DNA of 55,925 nt from Deltaproteobacteria bacterium (GCA_016935975.1 JAFGPX010000092.1:1-55925); one strand, 5' to 3'; shown: positions 10,150 to 18,294, numbered from the stretch's first letter. Numbers and translations are program-made. Notes: generated by a model not told the origin, from the sequence alone.

Positions 10150-11616
10150 ATGCGCCTCGGCGTATCGGCAAAAATCCTCATTGCGTACGCGGTCCTCCTC
10201 GTCATGTTGGCCGCGAGCAGCCTGTTTACCCTGTTCTACCTGCGGCGGGGCCGTCAGGAGTTGGCCGCCAATCAGCACCGCCTGGAGGTCCAGGTCGCGG
10301 TCGATGCCTCGCTACGTTCGCTGGAGGATTTCGCCAAGATGCGCGCAGCCGAGGGTACGGGAGCGACGCTCGGACTGACCAGCCGTGTGGTCGCGCAGAA
10401 CGGTATCGTATCGGCCCGGCAGAATCTGCGCGACGCGCTCGACGCCATCGATCGCTACTTCAAGGAGGGGGCGAATCTCTCCCGGCGCGACGAGTTCGGC
10501 AACTACCGGCGCGACATCATGGATCTCGACGCGCGCGTGGTCGGCGCGGCCGCGACCCTGGGCAGCAGCGAGCTGGCCGCCGGCGACGGTATCGAGGCGG
10601 ATCGCAGCCTAGCCAATCTGCTCAGCAGGTTTCACGGCTTGAAGAACAACCTCCGCGCTCAGGGCAAGCTGGTTGCCGAGCAGCTCGCCGACGGCGAGCG
10701 CCGCGCGGCGGAAGTGGCGCTGGCCCTGAGCGGGCTCGGGCTCCTTCTGGCGGTGGGCGCGGCCCTGGTCATGATGCGCACCTTGCGCCCGCTGCGCGCC
10801 CTGCGCGAGCACGCCCGGCAGATCGCGGGCGGCGACTACGCCCGTCGCACCAACATCGCCTCGCGCGACGAGATCGGCGATCTGGCGCGCGAGTTCGACG
10901 CCATGGCTGCCGCCATCGAGGAGCGCGAGCATCGCTTGATTCGCTCCGAGCGGCTGGCCACGGTGGGCCGCATGGCCGCGCACATCACGCACGAGATCCG
11001 CAACCCGCTGGCTTCGTTGGGGCTCAACGTCGAGCTGCTCAACGACGAGGTCGGCGGCGACGAGGAGGCGCGCAAGCTGGTCAAGTCGATCAGCAAGGAG
11101 GTCGATCGCCTGAGCGAGATTACGGAGACCTATCTGCGTTTCGTGCGTTTGCCCAAGCCGAAGCTGGAGAAGCTGGATCTGGGCGCTCTCACCGCCTCGG
11201 TCCTGGAGTTCTCCGGCAGCGAGCTGGCCCTGGCCAAGATCACCTGGGACGTCACGAAGGAGCCCGGCCTGCCCGAGGTGGTGGCTGACGAGAGCCAGCT
11301 ACGCCAGGCGCTCCACAATCTCGTGCGCAACGCCAAGGAGGCGATGGCGGAGGGCGGCCACCTGCAAGTCGCGCTGGGCCGGGCCCCCGAAGGCGCAATC
11401 CGCCTCGTGTTCGCCGACAACGGGCCGGGAATCGCACCCGAGAATCTGGCGCAGATATTCGAGCCGTTCTTCTCCACCAAGCACAAAGGCACCGGCTTGG
11501 GCCTGGCCTTGGTCCAGCAGATCGTCAGCGAGCACGGCGGGCGCATCGAGGTCGACTGCCCGCCCGGCGGCGGCACGCGTTTTGCGATTCTGCTGCCGCA
11601 GCAGGCGGCTTCCTGA
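10150..11616 (+). CDS. Membrane sensor histidine kinase (HAMP, HisKA, HATPase_c)
   Basis: The 488-aa kinase has an N-terminal membrane helix (ILIAYAVLLVMLAASSLFTL), a periplasmic helical sensor region to about residue 190, and a second membrane helix (VALALSGLGLLLAVGAALVM). A HAMP linker follows (TLRPLRALREHARQIAGGDY), then the phospho-acceptor helix with H281 in HITHEIRNPLASLG and the ATPase domain (N box NLVRNAKEAM, G1 DNGPGI, F box FEPFFSTK, G2 GTGLGL at 447). The architecture suits sensing of an extracytoplasmic signal. No response regulator gene is adjacent, so this is an orphan kinase. The nearest candidate in the window is the sigma54 activator at 25451-26884, but nothing in the sequence links them. 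Confidence 0.93.
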   Translation: MRLGVSAKILIAYAVLLVMLAASSLFTLFYLRRGRQELAANQHRLEVQVAVDASLRSLEDFAKMRAAEGTGATLGLTSRVVAQNGIVSARQNLRDALDAIDRYFKEGANLSRRDEFGNYRRDIMDLDARVVGAAATLGSSELAAGDGIEADRSLANLLSRFHGLKNNLRAQGKLVAEQLADGERRAAEVALALSGLGLLLAVGAALVMMRTLRPLRALREHARQIAGGDYARRTNIASRDEIGDLAREFDAMAAAIEEREHRLIRSERLATVGRMAAHITHEIRNPLASLGLNVELLNDEVGGDEEARKLVKSISKEVDRLSEITETYLRFVRLPKPKLEKLDLGALTASVLEFSGSELALAKITWDVTKEPGLPEVVADESQLRQALHNLVRNAKEAMAEGGHLQVALGRAPEGAIRLVFADNGPGIAPENLAQIFEPFFSTKHKGTGLGLALVQQIVSEHGGRIEVDCPPGGGTRFAILLPQQAAS

Positions 11617-11717
11617 ACGACTCGCGCACGAGAAACCAGGCGAGAGCTCTGCCGGTGCGCTCGCCCCGAGCCTCCGTGCTTCCTCTCGCCGAGCTTGAGC
11701 TTGGTCCTCGGGCCGAC

Positions 11718-11723
11718 TACGAT
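11718..11723 (+). promoter_or_regulatory. -10-like TACGAT, 6 nt before the deacetylase GTG
   Basis: TACGAT ends exactly 6 nt before GTG 11730. This supports that codon over the in-frame GTG at 11655. The same hexamer serves lon and the gene starting at 42259. Confidence 0.45.
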
Positions 11724-11729
11724 CCATCG

Positions 11730-12671
11730 GTGCCCGCTCCCCTGGTTTCGGTTTCGGTCGATCTCGACGCCATCGCGTGCTACCACCGCATTCACGCGCT
11801 GGACGAGGTCCCGGACGGGGAGGCGCGCTTCGCGATCCTGCGGCGGGCCTTGCCGCGCCTGGGCGAGCTCTTCGCCAAGCACGGCATCCGGGCGACGCTG
11901 TTCGCGGTGGGCCGCGATCTCGAGGAGGACGCGGAAGGGGCGCGCATCCTCGCTGACCTGGCCAAGGCTGGTCACGAGATCGCCAGCCATTCCTATTCGC
12001 ACCTCTACGATCTGGTGCGCCGGCCGCGCGAGGAGATGGCGGCCGAGATCGACCGCGCCCATGCCGCCATCGCCGCGGTGGCCGGGCGCGCTCCGGTAGG
12101 TTTCCGCGCCCCCGGCTACGAGATCTCGGCCGGGCTCATCGATCTGCTGTGCGAGCGCGGCTACCGCTACGATTCGTCCACTTTCCCGGCAATTCCCTAT
12201 TACCTGGCCAAGGCGGCGGTGATGGCCGCCATGCGCCTCTCCGGCCGCAAATCGAGCAGCATCCTGGGCAGCGCCAGGGTGCTGGGGGCGCCCTGCGCGC
12301 CCTATCGCCCGGCGGCGGGGGCGCCCTATCGTCGCGGCGACCTGCCCATCGTCGAGCTGCCGATCACGGTGACGCCCGGGCTGCGCCTGCACGTCATCGG
12401 CACGACCCTGGTCATCTCGCCCGAATGGCTGCGTCGCCGCCTGGCGGCCTCGGCCCTCGGTACCAAGCACTTCAACCTCGAGCTGCACGGCATCGATCTC
12501 GCGGATGGCGAGGCCGACGGCATCTTGGCCGCGCTGGCGCGTCGCCAGCCGGATCTGCGCGTGCCGCTTGCGCGCAAGCGCGCGGCGCTCGAGCGCACCT
12601 TGGGCGAAGCCCAAGCGGCCGGCGCCAGATTCCTGACCTTGGCCGAGGCCGCCACGGAATTTGCCCACTAG
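11730..12671 (+). CDS. Polysaccharide deacetylase (NodB homology, CE4 family)
   Basis: CE4 enzymes remove N- or O-acetyl groups from chitin, peptidoglycan or exopolysaccharide with a bound metal. The 313-aa product opens directly with the NodB barrel, SVSVDLDA (motif 1, D11 and D13). Motif 2 is HEIASHSYSH (metal ligands H87 and H91), motif 3 is GFRAPGYEIS, and YRYDSSTFP follows. The C-terminal FNLELHGIDL corresponds to motif 5 (LELH). No signal peptide is visible, so it may act on cytoplasmic or lipid-linked sugars, as in other myxobacterial and polysaccharide-operon deacetylases. The GTG at 11730 is chosen because it abuts the domain and has TACGAT 6 nt upstream. An in-frame GTG at 11655 with a purine-rich upstream stretch would add 25 unconserved-looking residues. 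Confidence 0.88.
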   Translation: MPAPLVSVSVDLDAIACYHRIHALDEVPDGEARFAILRRALPRLGELFAKHGIRATLFAVGRDLEEDAEGARILADLAKAGHEIASHSYSHLYDLVRRPREEMAAEIDRAHAAIAAVAGRAPVGFRAPGYEISAGLIDLLCERGYRYDSSTFPAIPYYLAKAAVMAAMRLSGRKSSSILGSARVLGAPCAPYRPAAGAPYRRGDLPIVELPITVTPGLRLHVIGTTLVISPEWLRRRLAASALGTKHFNLELHGIDLADGEADGILAALARRQPDLRVPLARKRAALERTLGEAQAAGARFLTLAEAATEFAH

Positions 12672-12686
12672 GACGGCCGGCGGCAC

Positions 12687-12692
12687 TATGCT
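12687..12692 (+). promoter_or_regulatory. -10-like TATGCT, 9 nt before the kinase-RDD gene
   Basis: TATGCT ends 9 nt before ATG 12702. It lies in the 30-nt gap after the deacetylase gene, so the kinase gene may have its own promoter and a leaderless message. Confidence 0.45.
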
Positions 12693-12701
12693 GACCAGGC
12701 G

Positions 12702-14210
12702 ATGGTCTGGACGGAGGTCAAGACGGTCAGCGAGGTGCAGCGCGCCGGACGGGAGTTCGCGGCCACGGCGTACGATGCCGACCGTCCGCCGGTGCAGCCC
12801 GAGAAGGCCGGCGGCGATCCGCTCATCGGCCGCCACATCGACCACTTCGAGATCCGGGGCTTGCTCGGCGAAGGGGGCATGGGCCGGGTCTACCTGGCGC
12901 ACGATCTGTCGCTCGACCGGCCGGTTGCGCTCAAGCTCTTGCGCGGCGAGCTGGCCAGCAATCCCGAGCTGGTGGCGCGCATGGTGGACGAGGCGCGCGC
13001 GCAGGCCCGTCTGCAGCACCCGAACGTCGTCACCATCTACTACATCGGTCAGTACGAGGGCGCCTCCTACTTCGTGATGGAGTACGTGCGCGGCAAGACC
13101 CTGGGCGAATGGCTCGAGAAGCACGGCCCACTGCCCTGGGGCGACGCGCTCGAGTACGTCATCCAGACGGCGCGCGCTTTGGCCGTGGCCCACAGTCGCG
13201 GCATGATCCACCGCGACGTGAAACCGTCGAACCTGCTTCTGGGCGACGTGGTGGCCCCGTTGCATCGCTCCGAGATCAAGGTGGCGGATTTCGGCCTCGC
13301 GACCTCGGGCGGCCAGGCGCCGGGCCATTTCGCGGGCACGCCGTACTACGCGGCGCCCGAGCAACTGGCCGGCGGGGCGCCGGATTTTCGCGGCGACGTG
13401 TATGCCCTGGCCGTCACCTTCTACGAGCTTCTGACCGGACAGGTGCCCTTCCGGGCCGACAGCCTCGGGGCCATCGCCGAGCTGCACCGGACGGCGCCCC
13501 GGCCGCAGATCGCCAACCAGGTCGCGCCCTGGCGGCTGCGCCAGCTGATCTTGGAAATGATGGACCCCGATCCGCAGCGCCGGCCGGAGAGCTACGACGC
13601 TCTCCTCTCGCGCCTGGAGTCGCTGCGGCCCAAACCCCGCGTCGCGGGCGGGCTCGTCCCGCGCGGCGTGGCCCTGGCCATCGATCTCATGCTGCTGGCG
13701 CCGATCGGGCAGATCGTCGCGGCCGCGCTGTCGTGGTCGCAGCAGGCCGCGACCCAGATCTGGCTGCTGGTCTTCGGCAGCTACTACGTCATTGCGCACC
13801 GGTTGTGGGGCAAGACCGTGGGCAAGCGTCTGCTCGGGCTGCACGTCGTGGGTACGACCCGTCGCGTGCGCGTGCCGGGCTTGCTCTTGCGTTTCGCGGT
13901 CGAGTTCTGGGGGCCGCTCGCGGCCCTGGCCATGATCAGCCTGCAGATCGGCGTGGTGACCGATCTGGTGGAGGTCAAGAATCGCCTCATCGGCGCCATG
14001 GGCGCCGGCCCGATGCCGATATGGGACAGCGGCGTCGACGTCGTTTTGCGCACCATGCTGGTGCCCAATCTCATCGTTGCCGTGCCCTGGCTCGCTGGTT
14101 TCCTGTTCGCGCTCGTGGATCGCGATCGCCAGACTCTGCACGATCGCGCCGCGCGCACGCGCGTCATCTATGAGGTTCGGGTGCTCGAACAAGAGCGACG
14201 TGCGGCTTGA
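12702..14210 (+). CDS. Ser/Thr protein kinase fused to an RDD-family membrane domain
   Basis: The first ~320 of 502 residues form a Hanks-type kinase: glycine loop LLGEGGMGRVY, ATP-anchoring lysine in VALKLL (~77), catalytic loop HRDVKPSN (H170), VADFGLA, and the APEQL activation-segment end. The remainder is an RDD domain with about three to four membrane helices (AIDLMLLAPIGQIVAAAL, WLLVFGSYYVIA, LLRFAVEFWGPLAALAMI, LIVAVPWLAGFLFAL). It carries the diagnostic KTVGKRLLGLHVV and the closing DRDRQTLHDRAARTRVIY motif. The kinase is therefore tethered to the inner membrane by a domain usually linked to transport or stress tolerance. A short N-terminal extension of ~40 residues precedes the kinase. 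It lies 28 nt upstream of larB but larB has its own promoter-like box. Confidence 0.93.
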   Translation: MVWTEVKTVSEVQRAGREFAATAYDADRPPVQPEKAGGDPLIGRHIDHFEIRGLLGEGGMGRVYLAHDLSLDRPVALKLLRGELASNPELVARMVDEARAQARLQHPNVVTIYYIGQYEGASYFVMEYVRGKTLGEWLEKHGPLPWGDALEYVIQTARALAVAHSRGMIHRDVKPSNLLLGDVVAPLHRSEIKVADFGLATSGGQAPGHFAGTPYYAAPEQLAGGAPDFRGDVYALAVTFYELLTGQVPFRADSLGAIAELHRTAPRPQIANQVAPWRLRQLILEMMDPDPQRRPESYDALLSRLESLRPKPRVAGGLVPRGVALAIDLMLLAPIGQIVAAALSWSQQAATQIWLLVFGSYYVIAHRLWGKTVGKRLLGLHVVGTTRRVRVPGLLLRFAVEFWGPLAALAMISLQIGVVTDLVEVKNRLIGAMGAGPMPIWDSGVDVVLRTMLVPNLIVAVPWLAGFLFALVDRDRQTLHDRAARTRVIYEVRVLEQERRAA

Positions 14211-14226
14211 AGACCCTCGGTCGTGC

Positions 14227-14232
14227 TAAGGT
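14227..14232 (+). promoter_or_regulatory. Extended -10 (TGC-TAAGGT), 6 nt before larB
   Basis: TGC-TAAGGT ends 6 nt before GTG 14239. The same hexamer with the same 6-nt gap precedes the cyclophilin gene at 18295. Confidence 0.5.
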
Positions 14233-14238
14233 GGCCGT

Positions 14239-14997
14239 GTGGATCCCGAACATGTTCGCACACTGCTCGCGGCCGTGAAGGAGGGCTCGCTTTCGCTCGA
14301 CGATGCTTTTTCGCAACTGCGCGAGCTGCCCTTTCGCGCGCTCGGCTTCGCGCATGCCGACACGCATCGCCACCTGCGCACGGGTTTTCCCGAGGTCGTC
14401 TTCGGCACCGGCAAGACGACGGCCCAGATCGCCATCTTGCTGCGCGAGCTGGGCCGCGACGGGGCCACGGTCATGGCCACGCGGATCGCGCCCGACGTGG
14501 CCAAAGAGGTCCTGGCGGCGGTGCCGGGGGCTCGCTACCTCGAGGCGGGGCGCATCGTCGTCCTCGGACCGGCGCCGGGGCCCACGCGAGGGCGCGGCCC
14601 CATCGCGGTGCTCACGGCGGGAACCGCCGACATCCCGGTGGCCGAAGAGGCGGCGACAACCGCCGAGCTGGACGGCAACCAGGTGGTGCGCGTGTTCGAT
14701 GTCGGCGTGTCCGGCCTGCACCGCTTGCTCGCCCATCGCGAAATCGTCGAGAAGGCGGAGGTGTTGGTGGCCGTGGCGGGGATGGACGGGGTGTTGCCCA
14801 CGGTCGTGGCGGGGCTGTTTTCGCGGCCCGTGATCGCGGTGCCGACGAGCGTGGGCTACGGGGCCTCGCTAGGGGGGCTTTCGGCGCTGCTGACCATGCT
14901 GAATTCCTGCGCCACCGGGGTGGCGGTGGTGAACATCGACAATGGCTTCGGAGCAGGCCGCATGGCCTCGCTGCTCAACCGGGTGCGTGCGGCATGA
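14239..14997 (+). CDS. larB: LarB, pyridinium-3,5-biscarboxylic acid mononucleotide synthase
   Basis: LarB carboxylates nicotinic acid adenine dinucleotide and hydrolyses its phosphoanhydride bond, the first step towards the nickel-pincer nucleotide of lactate racemase and related enzymes. The 252-aa product has the family's N-terminal region (FRALGFAHADTHR, GFPEVVFGTGKT) and a PurE-like C-terminal domain (IAVLTAGTADIPVAEEA, VFDVGVSGLHRL, VAGMDGVLPTVVAGL, SVGYGASLGGLSALLTML). Length is typical. The start is a GTG with a TAAGGT box 6 nt before it. The stop overlaps the larC start (ATGA at 14994-14997), so the two are translationally coupled. larE and a larA-type enzyme are not in the window. 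Confidence 0.95.
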   Translation: MDPEHVRTLLAAVKEGSLSLDDAFSQLRELPFRALGFAHADTHRHLRTGFPEVVFGTGKTTAQIAILLRELGRDGATVMATRIAPDVAKEVLAAVPGARYLEAGRIVVLGPAPGPTRGRGPIAVLTAGTADIPVAEEAATTAELDGNQVVRVFDVGVSGLHRLLAHREIVEKAEVLVAVAGMDGVLPTVVAGLFSRPVIAVPTSVGYGASLGGLSALLTMLNSCATGVAVVNIDNGFGAGRMASLLNRVRAA

Positions 14998-16259
14998 AGT
15001 CCAAAATCGCGCAAGGGTTGCACCTGCACTTCGATCCCTGCTCGGGGATTGCGGGAGACATGACCGTCGCCGCGCTGGTCGACGCGGGGGTGCCGGAGAA
15101 GGTGGTCCTTGAAGCGGTGAAAGCGGTGGGGATCGAGAGGTTGAAGGTGGGGTTCGAGAAGAGAAAGCGGGGAGCGTTCGTGGGGTTGGGATTCAGAGTG
15201 GAATGGCCGGGAAAGGGCCACGGCCACGGCCACGACCACGGCCACGGTCACGGTCATGCGCACGAGCATCGCGACTATGCGGCGATCCGCCGCTTGCTTC
15301 GGGGCTCGCCGCTGGGTGCGGAGGCCAAGCGACTGGCGGAGCGGATCTTCGCTCGCATCGCCGAGGAGGAGGCGGCGTTGCATGGGGTCGCGCTGGACAA
15401 GGTGGCTTTCCACGAGGTGGGAGCCTGGGATTCGATCGCGGATATCGTGGGCGCGGCGGCCGCCCTGGCGTGGCTTGAGCCGTCGGCGATCACGTCCACG
15501 CCGCCGGTCTTGGGCAGCGGCGTGATTCACACGGCGCACGGCCCGATGCCGGTGCCCGCGCCGGCGACGGCGGCGCTTCTGCGCGGCCTGCCGGCGCTGG
15601 CCGAGGGCGAAGGCGAGCTGACCACGCCGACCGGCGCGGCCATCCTGGCTATGGTGGTGCGCGAGTTCGGCGGGCCGCCGCCCCTGCGGCTGGTCGCCCA
15701 AGGGTTCGGCGCGGGTACGCGGGAGCATGCCGACCGTCCGAACGTCCTGCGCGTGTTGCTCGGGCAGCCAGTAGGCCGGGCGTTGCCCGGGGCCGCGGAC
15801 GAGGTCGTGCTGGTCGCGGCGAACATCGACGACATGAATCCGCAGCTCGCCGAGCCGCTCATGGCCGAGCTGTTCGCGGCGGGAGCGCTCGACGTGTGGT
15901 TCTCGCCCATCACGATGAAGAAGAGCCGGCCGGCCACCGAAATCTCGGCCCTGTGTCCGCCGAACGTGCTGGCCGAGGTCGAGCGGGCGTTCTTCGCGAA
16001 CTCCAGCACCATCGGCGTACGGCGGCAGGTCATGCAGCGAACCGTGCTGGCTCGTTCGCTGGCCAAGGTCAAGACGGCGTACGGATACGTGCGCGTGAAG
16101 GTGGCGGCGCGCGAGGGCGAGATCTTCGGAGCGACCCCGGAATTCGAGGACTGTCGCAAAGCCGCCGGTCGCGCCGGAGTGCCCGTTCGCCAGGTCGTGG
16201 CCGAGGCCAGCGCCGCGGCGTGGGCGCTCACGGGCGCCTCGCGCAAGAGACGGAGCTGA
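14994..16259 (+). CDS. larC: LarC, nickel insertion protein (CTP-dependent cyclometallase), single uninterrupted frame
   Basis: LarC inserts nickel into the pincer nucleotide made by LarB and LarE, using CTP. The 421-aa product begins LHLHFDPCSGIAGDMTVAAL, the family N-terminus. A His-rich stretch follows (alternating Gly-His pairs, roughly residues 73-88), probably a nickel reservoir. Then come VAFHEVGAWDSIADIVGAAA, the STPPVLGSGVIHTAHG segment, TTPTGAAILAMV, and the C-terminal domain with ANIDDMNPQLAEPLM and SPITMKKSRPATEI. In some lactobacilli larC is split by a programmed frameshift; here it reads straight through. It overlaps larB by 4 nt at its start, and its stop overlaps the next start (TGATG at 16257-16261). 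Confidence 0.95.
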   Translation: MKSKIAQGLHLHFDPCSGIAGDMTVAALVDAGVPEKVVLEAVKAVGIERLKVGFEKRKRGAFVGLGFRVEWPGKGHGHGHDHGHGHGHAHEHRDYAAIRRLLRGSPLGAEAKRLAERIFARIAEEEAALHGVALDKVAFHEVGAWDSIADIVGAAAALAWLEPSAITSTPPVLGSGVIHTAHGPMPVPAPATAALLRGLPALAEGEGELTTPTGAAILAMVVREFGGPPPLRLVAQGFGAGTREHADRPNVLRVLLGQPVGRALPGAADEVVLVAANIDDMNPQLAEPLMAELFAAGALDVWFSPITMKKSRPATEISALCPPNVLAEVERAFFANSSTIGVRRQVMQRTVLARSLAKVKTAYGYVRVKVAAREGEIFGATPEFEDCRKAAGRAGVPVRQVVAEASAAAWALTGASRKRRS

Positions 16260-17443
16260 TGGCCGGGCGGCAGGAGAGATCGACCGCGCAGCGCAAGCCG
16301 TTTGTGGCCGCGCGCCGGAGCCTGGGCCGCGGCCTCGCCCAGATGATGGACGAAACCGATGTCCTCATCGCCATGACCGATCTCGAGGGTCATCTCGTGG
16401 CGTGGAATCGCGCCCTGGCCGAGCTCACTGGCTGTGGCGAATCCGACGGCTTGGGCCGCCGGCTCGCCGAGTGGCTGACGGACTCGGGGGTCCGAGATCT
16501 AGCCGACATCATGGCCGGGGTGGCCCGGGACATGGAGCCCCTGCGCTGCGAGGTGCGGTTGCCGGCCGCATCCGGCGGCATCGCGGCCGCCGCGTTCAGC
16601 GTGATCCCGGTGCGCGGTCAGGGCGGCACGCCGGTGGCCGTGCTGGCCGCCGGTCACGATCTGACGACGTTGCGCGCGCTGCAGAGCCAGGTCTTGCACG
16701 CGGAGAAGCTGGCCACGGTCGGCCAAGTCGCGGCCGGCGTGGCGCACGAGATCAACAACCCCCTGACGTCGATCCAAATGTGCGTCGAGGCGGTGCTGCG
16801 CAAGTCGGCGTTGGCCAGCGAGGGGCGCGTGGCGAATGTCATCGAGCCGATCGACGTCGAGCGACTGCGCAAGATCCAGGACGGCGCCGAGCGCATTCAC
16901 AGGTTCTCGCGCGATCTGACCACCTACGCGCGCCCCTCCGGTCGCGATGTCGAGGAGGTCAGCCTCAACGAGGTGGTCGACCACGCCCTCTCGTTTTGCG
17001 AGCCGGCGCTCTACGAGGCCAAGGCCGCCTTGGTACGCGAGCTTGCCCCCGATCTGCCGCTGGTGCAGGCCGTGCGCGACCACATCATGCAGGTCGTGAC
17101 CAACCTCGTGCGCAACGCCGCCCAGGCGCTCGGCGAGGCGGGCGGCACGGTCACGGTGCGGACCTACCGCAGCGGCAAGTCGAGCGTCGGGTTGGCCGTG
17201 TCCGACGACGGCGAGGGCATCCGGGAGGAAGACCAGCTACGCGTGTTCGACCCGTTCTTCACCACCAAGCCGGCCGGGCGGGGCACGGGGCTGGGCCTGA
17301 CCGTGGTCAGGAACATCGTCCTCGCGCATGGAGGCGAAGCTACTTTCGAATCGAAACCCGGCAGCGGCACGACCTTCGTTGTTACGTTGCCCATCGATTG
17401 CCGCCTGGCCGTTCACCCCAAGACAGAGAAGCAACCGCGATGA
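16259..17443 (+). CDS. Cytosolic PAS-type sensor histidine kinase in the lar operon
   Basis: The 394-aa kinase has no membrane helix or signal peptide. A PAS-like domain (~28-140: DETDVLIAMTDLEGHLVAWN, AELTGCGESDGLGRRLAEWL) is followed by the HisKA helix with H163 in GVAHEINNPLTSIQMCVEAV and an ATPase domain (NLVRNAAQALGEAG, SDDGEGI, FDPFFTTK, GTGLGLTVV). The start codon shares one base with the larC stop (TGATG). The end overlaps the next gene by 4 nt (ATGA at 17440-17443), so it is made together with LarB and LarC. This is an unusual partner for nickel-pincer genes. A role in sensing nickel, redox state or a Lar substrate is a guess. No response regulator gene is nearby. Confidence 0.93.
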   Translation: MAGRQERSTAQRKPFVAARRSLGRGLAQMMDETDVLIAMTDLEGHLVAWNRALAELTGCGESDGLGRRLAEWLTDSGVRDLADIMAGVARDMEPLRCEVRLPAASGGIAAAAFSVIPVRGQGGTPVAVLAAGHDLTTLRALQSQVLHAEKLATVGQVAAGVAHEINNPLTSIQMCVEAVLRKSALASEGRVANVIEPIDVERLRKIQDGAERIHRFSRDLTTYARPSGRDVEEVSLNEVVDHALSFCEPALYEAKAALVRELAPDLPLVQAVRDHIMQVVTNLVRNAAQALGEAGGTVTVRTYRSGKSSVGLAVSDDGEGIREEDQLRVFDPFFTTKPAGRGTGLGLTVVRNIVLAHGGEATFESKPGSGTTFVVTLPIDCRLAVHPKTEKQPR

Positions 17444-17724
17444 AAGCAGATCAGATCGTCGAGATCCTGGAAACCGCCGCCGGCCAGCTGGGCGTGAAGG
17501 TGCAATACGAAAGCCTGGCGGCTTCGGGGCCCACGGGCGGCGGCGGTCTGTGCAAGGTCAAGGGCCAGTGGCGCGTGATCATCGACAAGAAGACCGCGCC
17601 CTCCGAACGCGTCTCGATCCTAGCCGACGCGCTGGCCACCATGGACACCGAAAGCCTGTTCCTGCCGCCCAAGGTGCGCGACCTGCTGGCCCGGCGCCGC
17701 GCCGCCGTGTCCCGGCCGTCGTAG
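17440..17724 (+). CDS. Conserved-looking 94-aa protein at the end of the lar operon
   Basis: The product starts MKADQIVEILETAAGQLGVK and continues with a Gly-rich turn (GPTGGGGLCKVKGQW), a beta hairpin RVIIDKKTAPSERV, and a helical end (ILADALATMDTESLFLPPKV, RDLLARRR). The alternation of helices and strands with charged residues looks like a small folded alpha/beta protein. One cysteine lies in the Gly-rich loop. Translation is coupled to the kinase by the ATGA overlap at 17440-17443. I do not recognise a characterised family; short proteins of this pattern occur in deltaproteobacteria, but I cannot verify homologues here. Coupling suggests it works with the kinase or with LarB/LarC. Confidence 0.78.
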   Translation: MKADQIVEILETAAGQLGVKVQYESLAASGPTGGGGLCKVKGQWRVIIDKKTAPSERVSILADALATMDTESLFLPPKVRDLLARRRAAVSRPS

Positions 17725-17726
17725 CG

Positions 17727-18104
17727 CTACTCTTGGTGCATCGCCCGCACCTTGGCCGAAAGGAGCGGATCGTCGGCCAGAGTCTCCCGCAGGGCCGCGG
17801 CGAGCTGGGCGCGCAAAGCGGGAGCGGCGGTCTTGCCGAGCTGGCGATCGAGGACGCGCTCGATCACCTTGTCGATGGCGCCCTGGGGCGTGAGCTTGCC
17901 GGCTTGCAGCTCGGCGCCGATGTCCGCGACCGCGGCGGCTTTGCGGGCCGCTGTCGCCTTCTGCGGGCCGCCGGCCGCGGGCGCAGACGCGCGTTCGGCG
18001 CGGTGCAGGTGCGCCGCGAATCCCTTGCCCTTGGCTGCGTTGATGCCGGGCGTCTTGGGCAAGGAAGCGGGGGACTGGGCCTGCGGCGGGCGAGAGATCT
18101 TCAT
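17727..18104 (-). CDS. Small hypothetical protein with a helical C-terminal domain
   Basis: The 125-aa product has a disordered-looking N-terminal ~55 residues (KISRPPQAQSPASLPKT, Ala/Pro/Lys-rich) and an alpha-helical C-terminal part (AVADIGAELQAGKLTPQGAI, DKVIERVLDRQLGK, RAQLAAALRETLADDPLL). No signal peptide or membrane segment is seen. The ATG at 18104 is preferred to the GTG at 18113: TGC-TAGTGT ends 12 nt before the ATG but only 3 nt before the GTG. The stop codon lies 2 nt from the stop of the converging 94-aa gene. The function is unknown; coding is supported by codon use and the helical pattern. Confidence 0.7.
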   Translation of the reverse strand: MKISRPPQAQSPASLPKTPGINAAKGKGFAAHLHRAERASAPAAGGPQKATAARKAAAVADIGAELQAGKLTPQGAIDKVIERVLDRQLGKTAAPALRAQLAAALRETLADDPLLSAKVRAMHQE

Positions 18105-18116
18105 GCGACGCACCCG

Positions 18117-18122
18117 ACACTA
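18117..18122 (-). promoter_or_regulatory. Extended -10 (TGC-TAGTGT), 12 nt before the 125-aa gene
   Basis: On the minus strand TGC-TAGTGT precedes ATG 18104 by 12 nt, without a Shine-Dalgarno sequence. Confidence 0.45.
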
Positions 18123-18282
18123 GCACGGAAGGCAGGGTAGCCAACGGCATACGGGCGGGTGGCTCGACGGGTCACTGGGTCGGGTCTATCGGCAAATGGG
18201 TCAAAGAAGTTGCCTGGCCCGAAGGGCAATGGCTCTGATCGTTGTCCCGCTCGTATCCCTACTGCCACGGGCCTTTCCGGGG

Positions 18283-18288
18283 TAAGGT
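18283..18288 (+). promoter_or_regulatory. -10-like TAAGGT, 6 nt before the cyclophilin gene
   Basis: TAAGGT ends 6 nt before ATG 18295, identical in hexamer and gap to larB. No Shine-Dalgarno sequence is seen. Confidence 0.5.
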
Positions 18289-18294
18289 ACGACC

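Noticed and set aside
11655-11729. Upstream GTG start for the polysaccharide deacetylase
   Set aside because: It has a purine-rich upstream stretch, but adds residues with no conserved look; GTG 11730 sits right at the domain with TACGAT 6 nt upstream.
11130-14192. 1020-codon open frame antisense to the histidine kinase, deacetylase and kinase-RDD genes
   Set aside because: The sense genes have full catalytic motifs; the antisense frame is low in hydrophobic patterning and rich in His/Gln/Arg/Gly typical of shadow frames.
14223-14993. Upstream extension of larC in its own frame through the whole of larB
   Set aside because: The family N-terminus begins at 14994; the extension is merely the out-of-frame reading of larB.
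15220-15270. Short GGCCAC/CACGGC tandem repeat
   Set aside because: It encodes the normal His-rich metal-binding stretch of LarC and is not an independent repeat.
14994-16259. Programmed frameshift splitting larC as in some lactobacilli
   Set aside because: The frame is continuous with both LarC halves present; there is no need for slippage.
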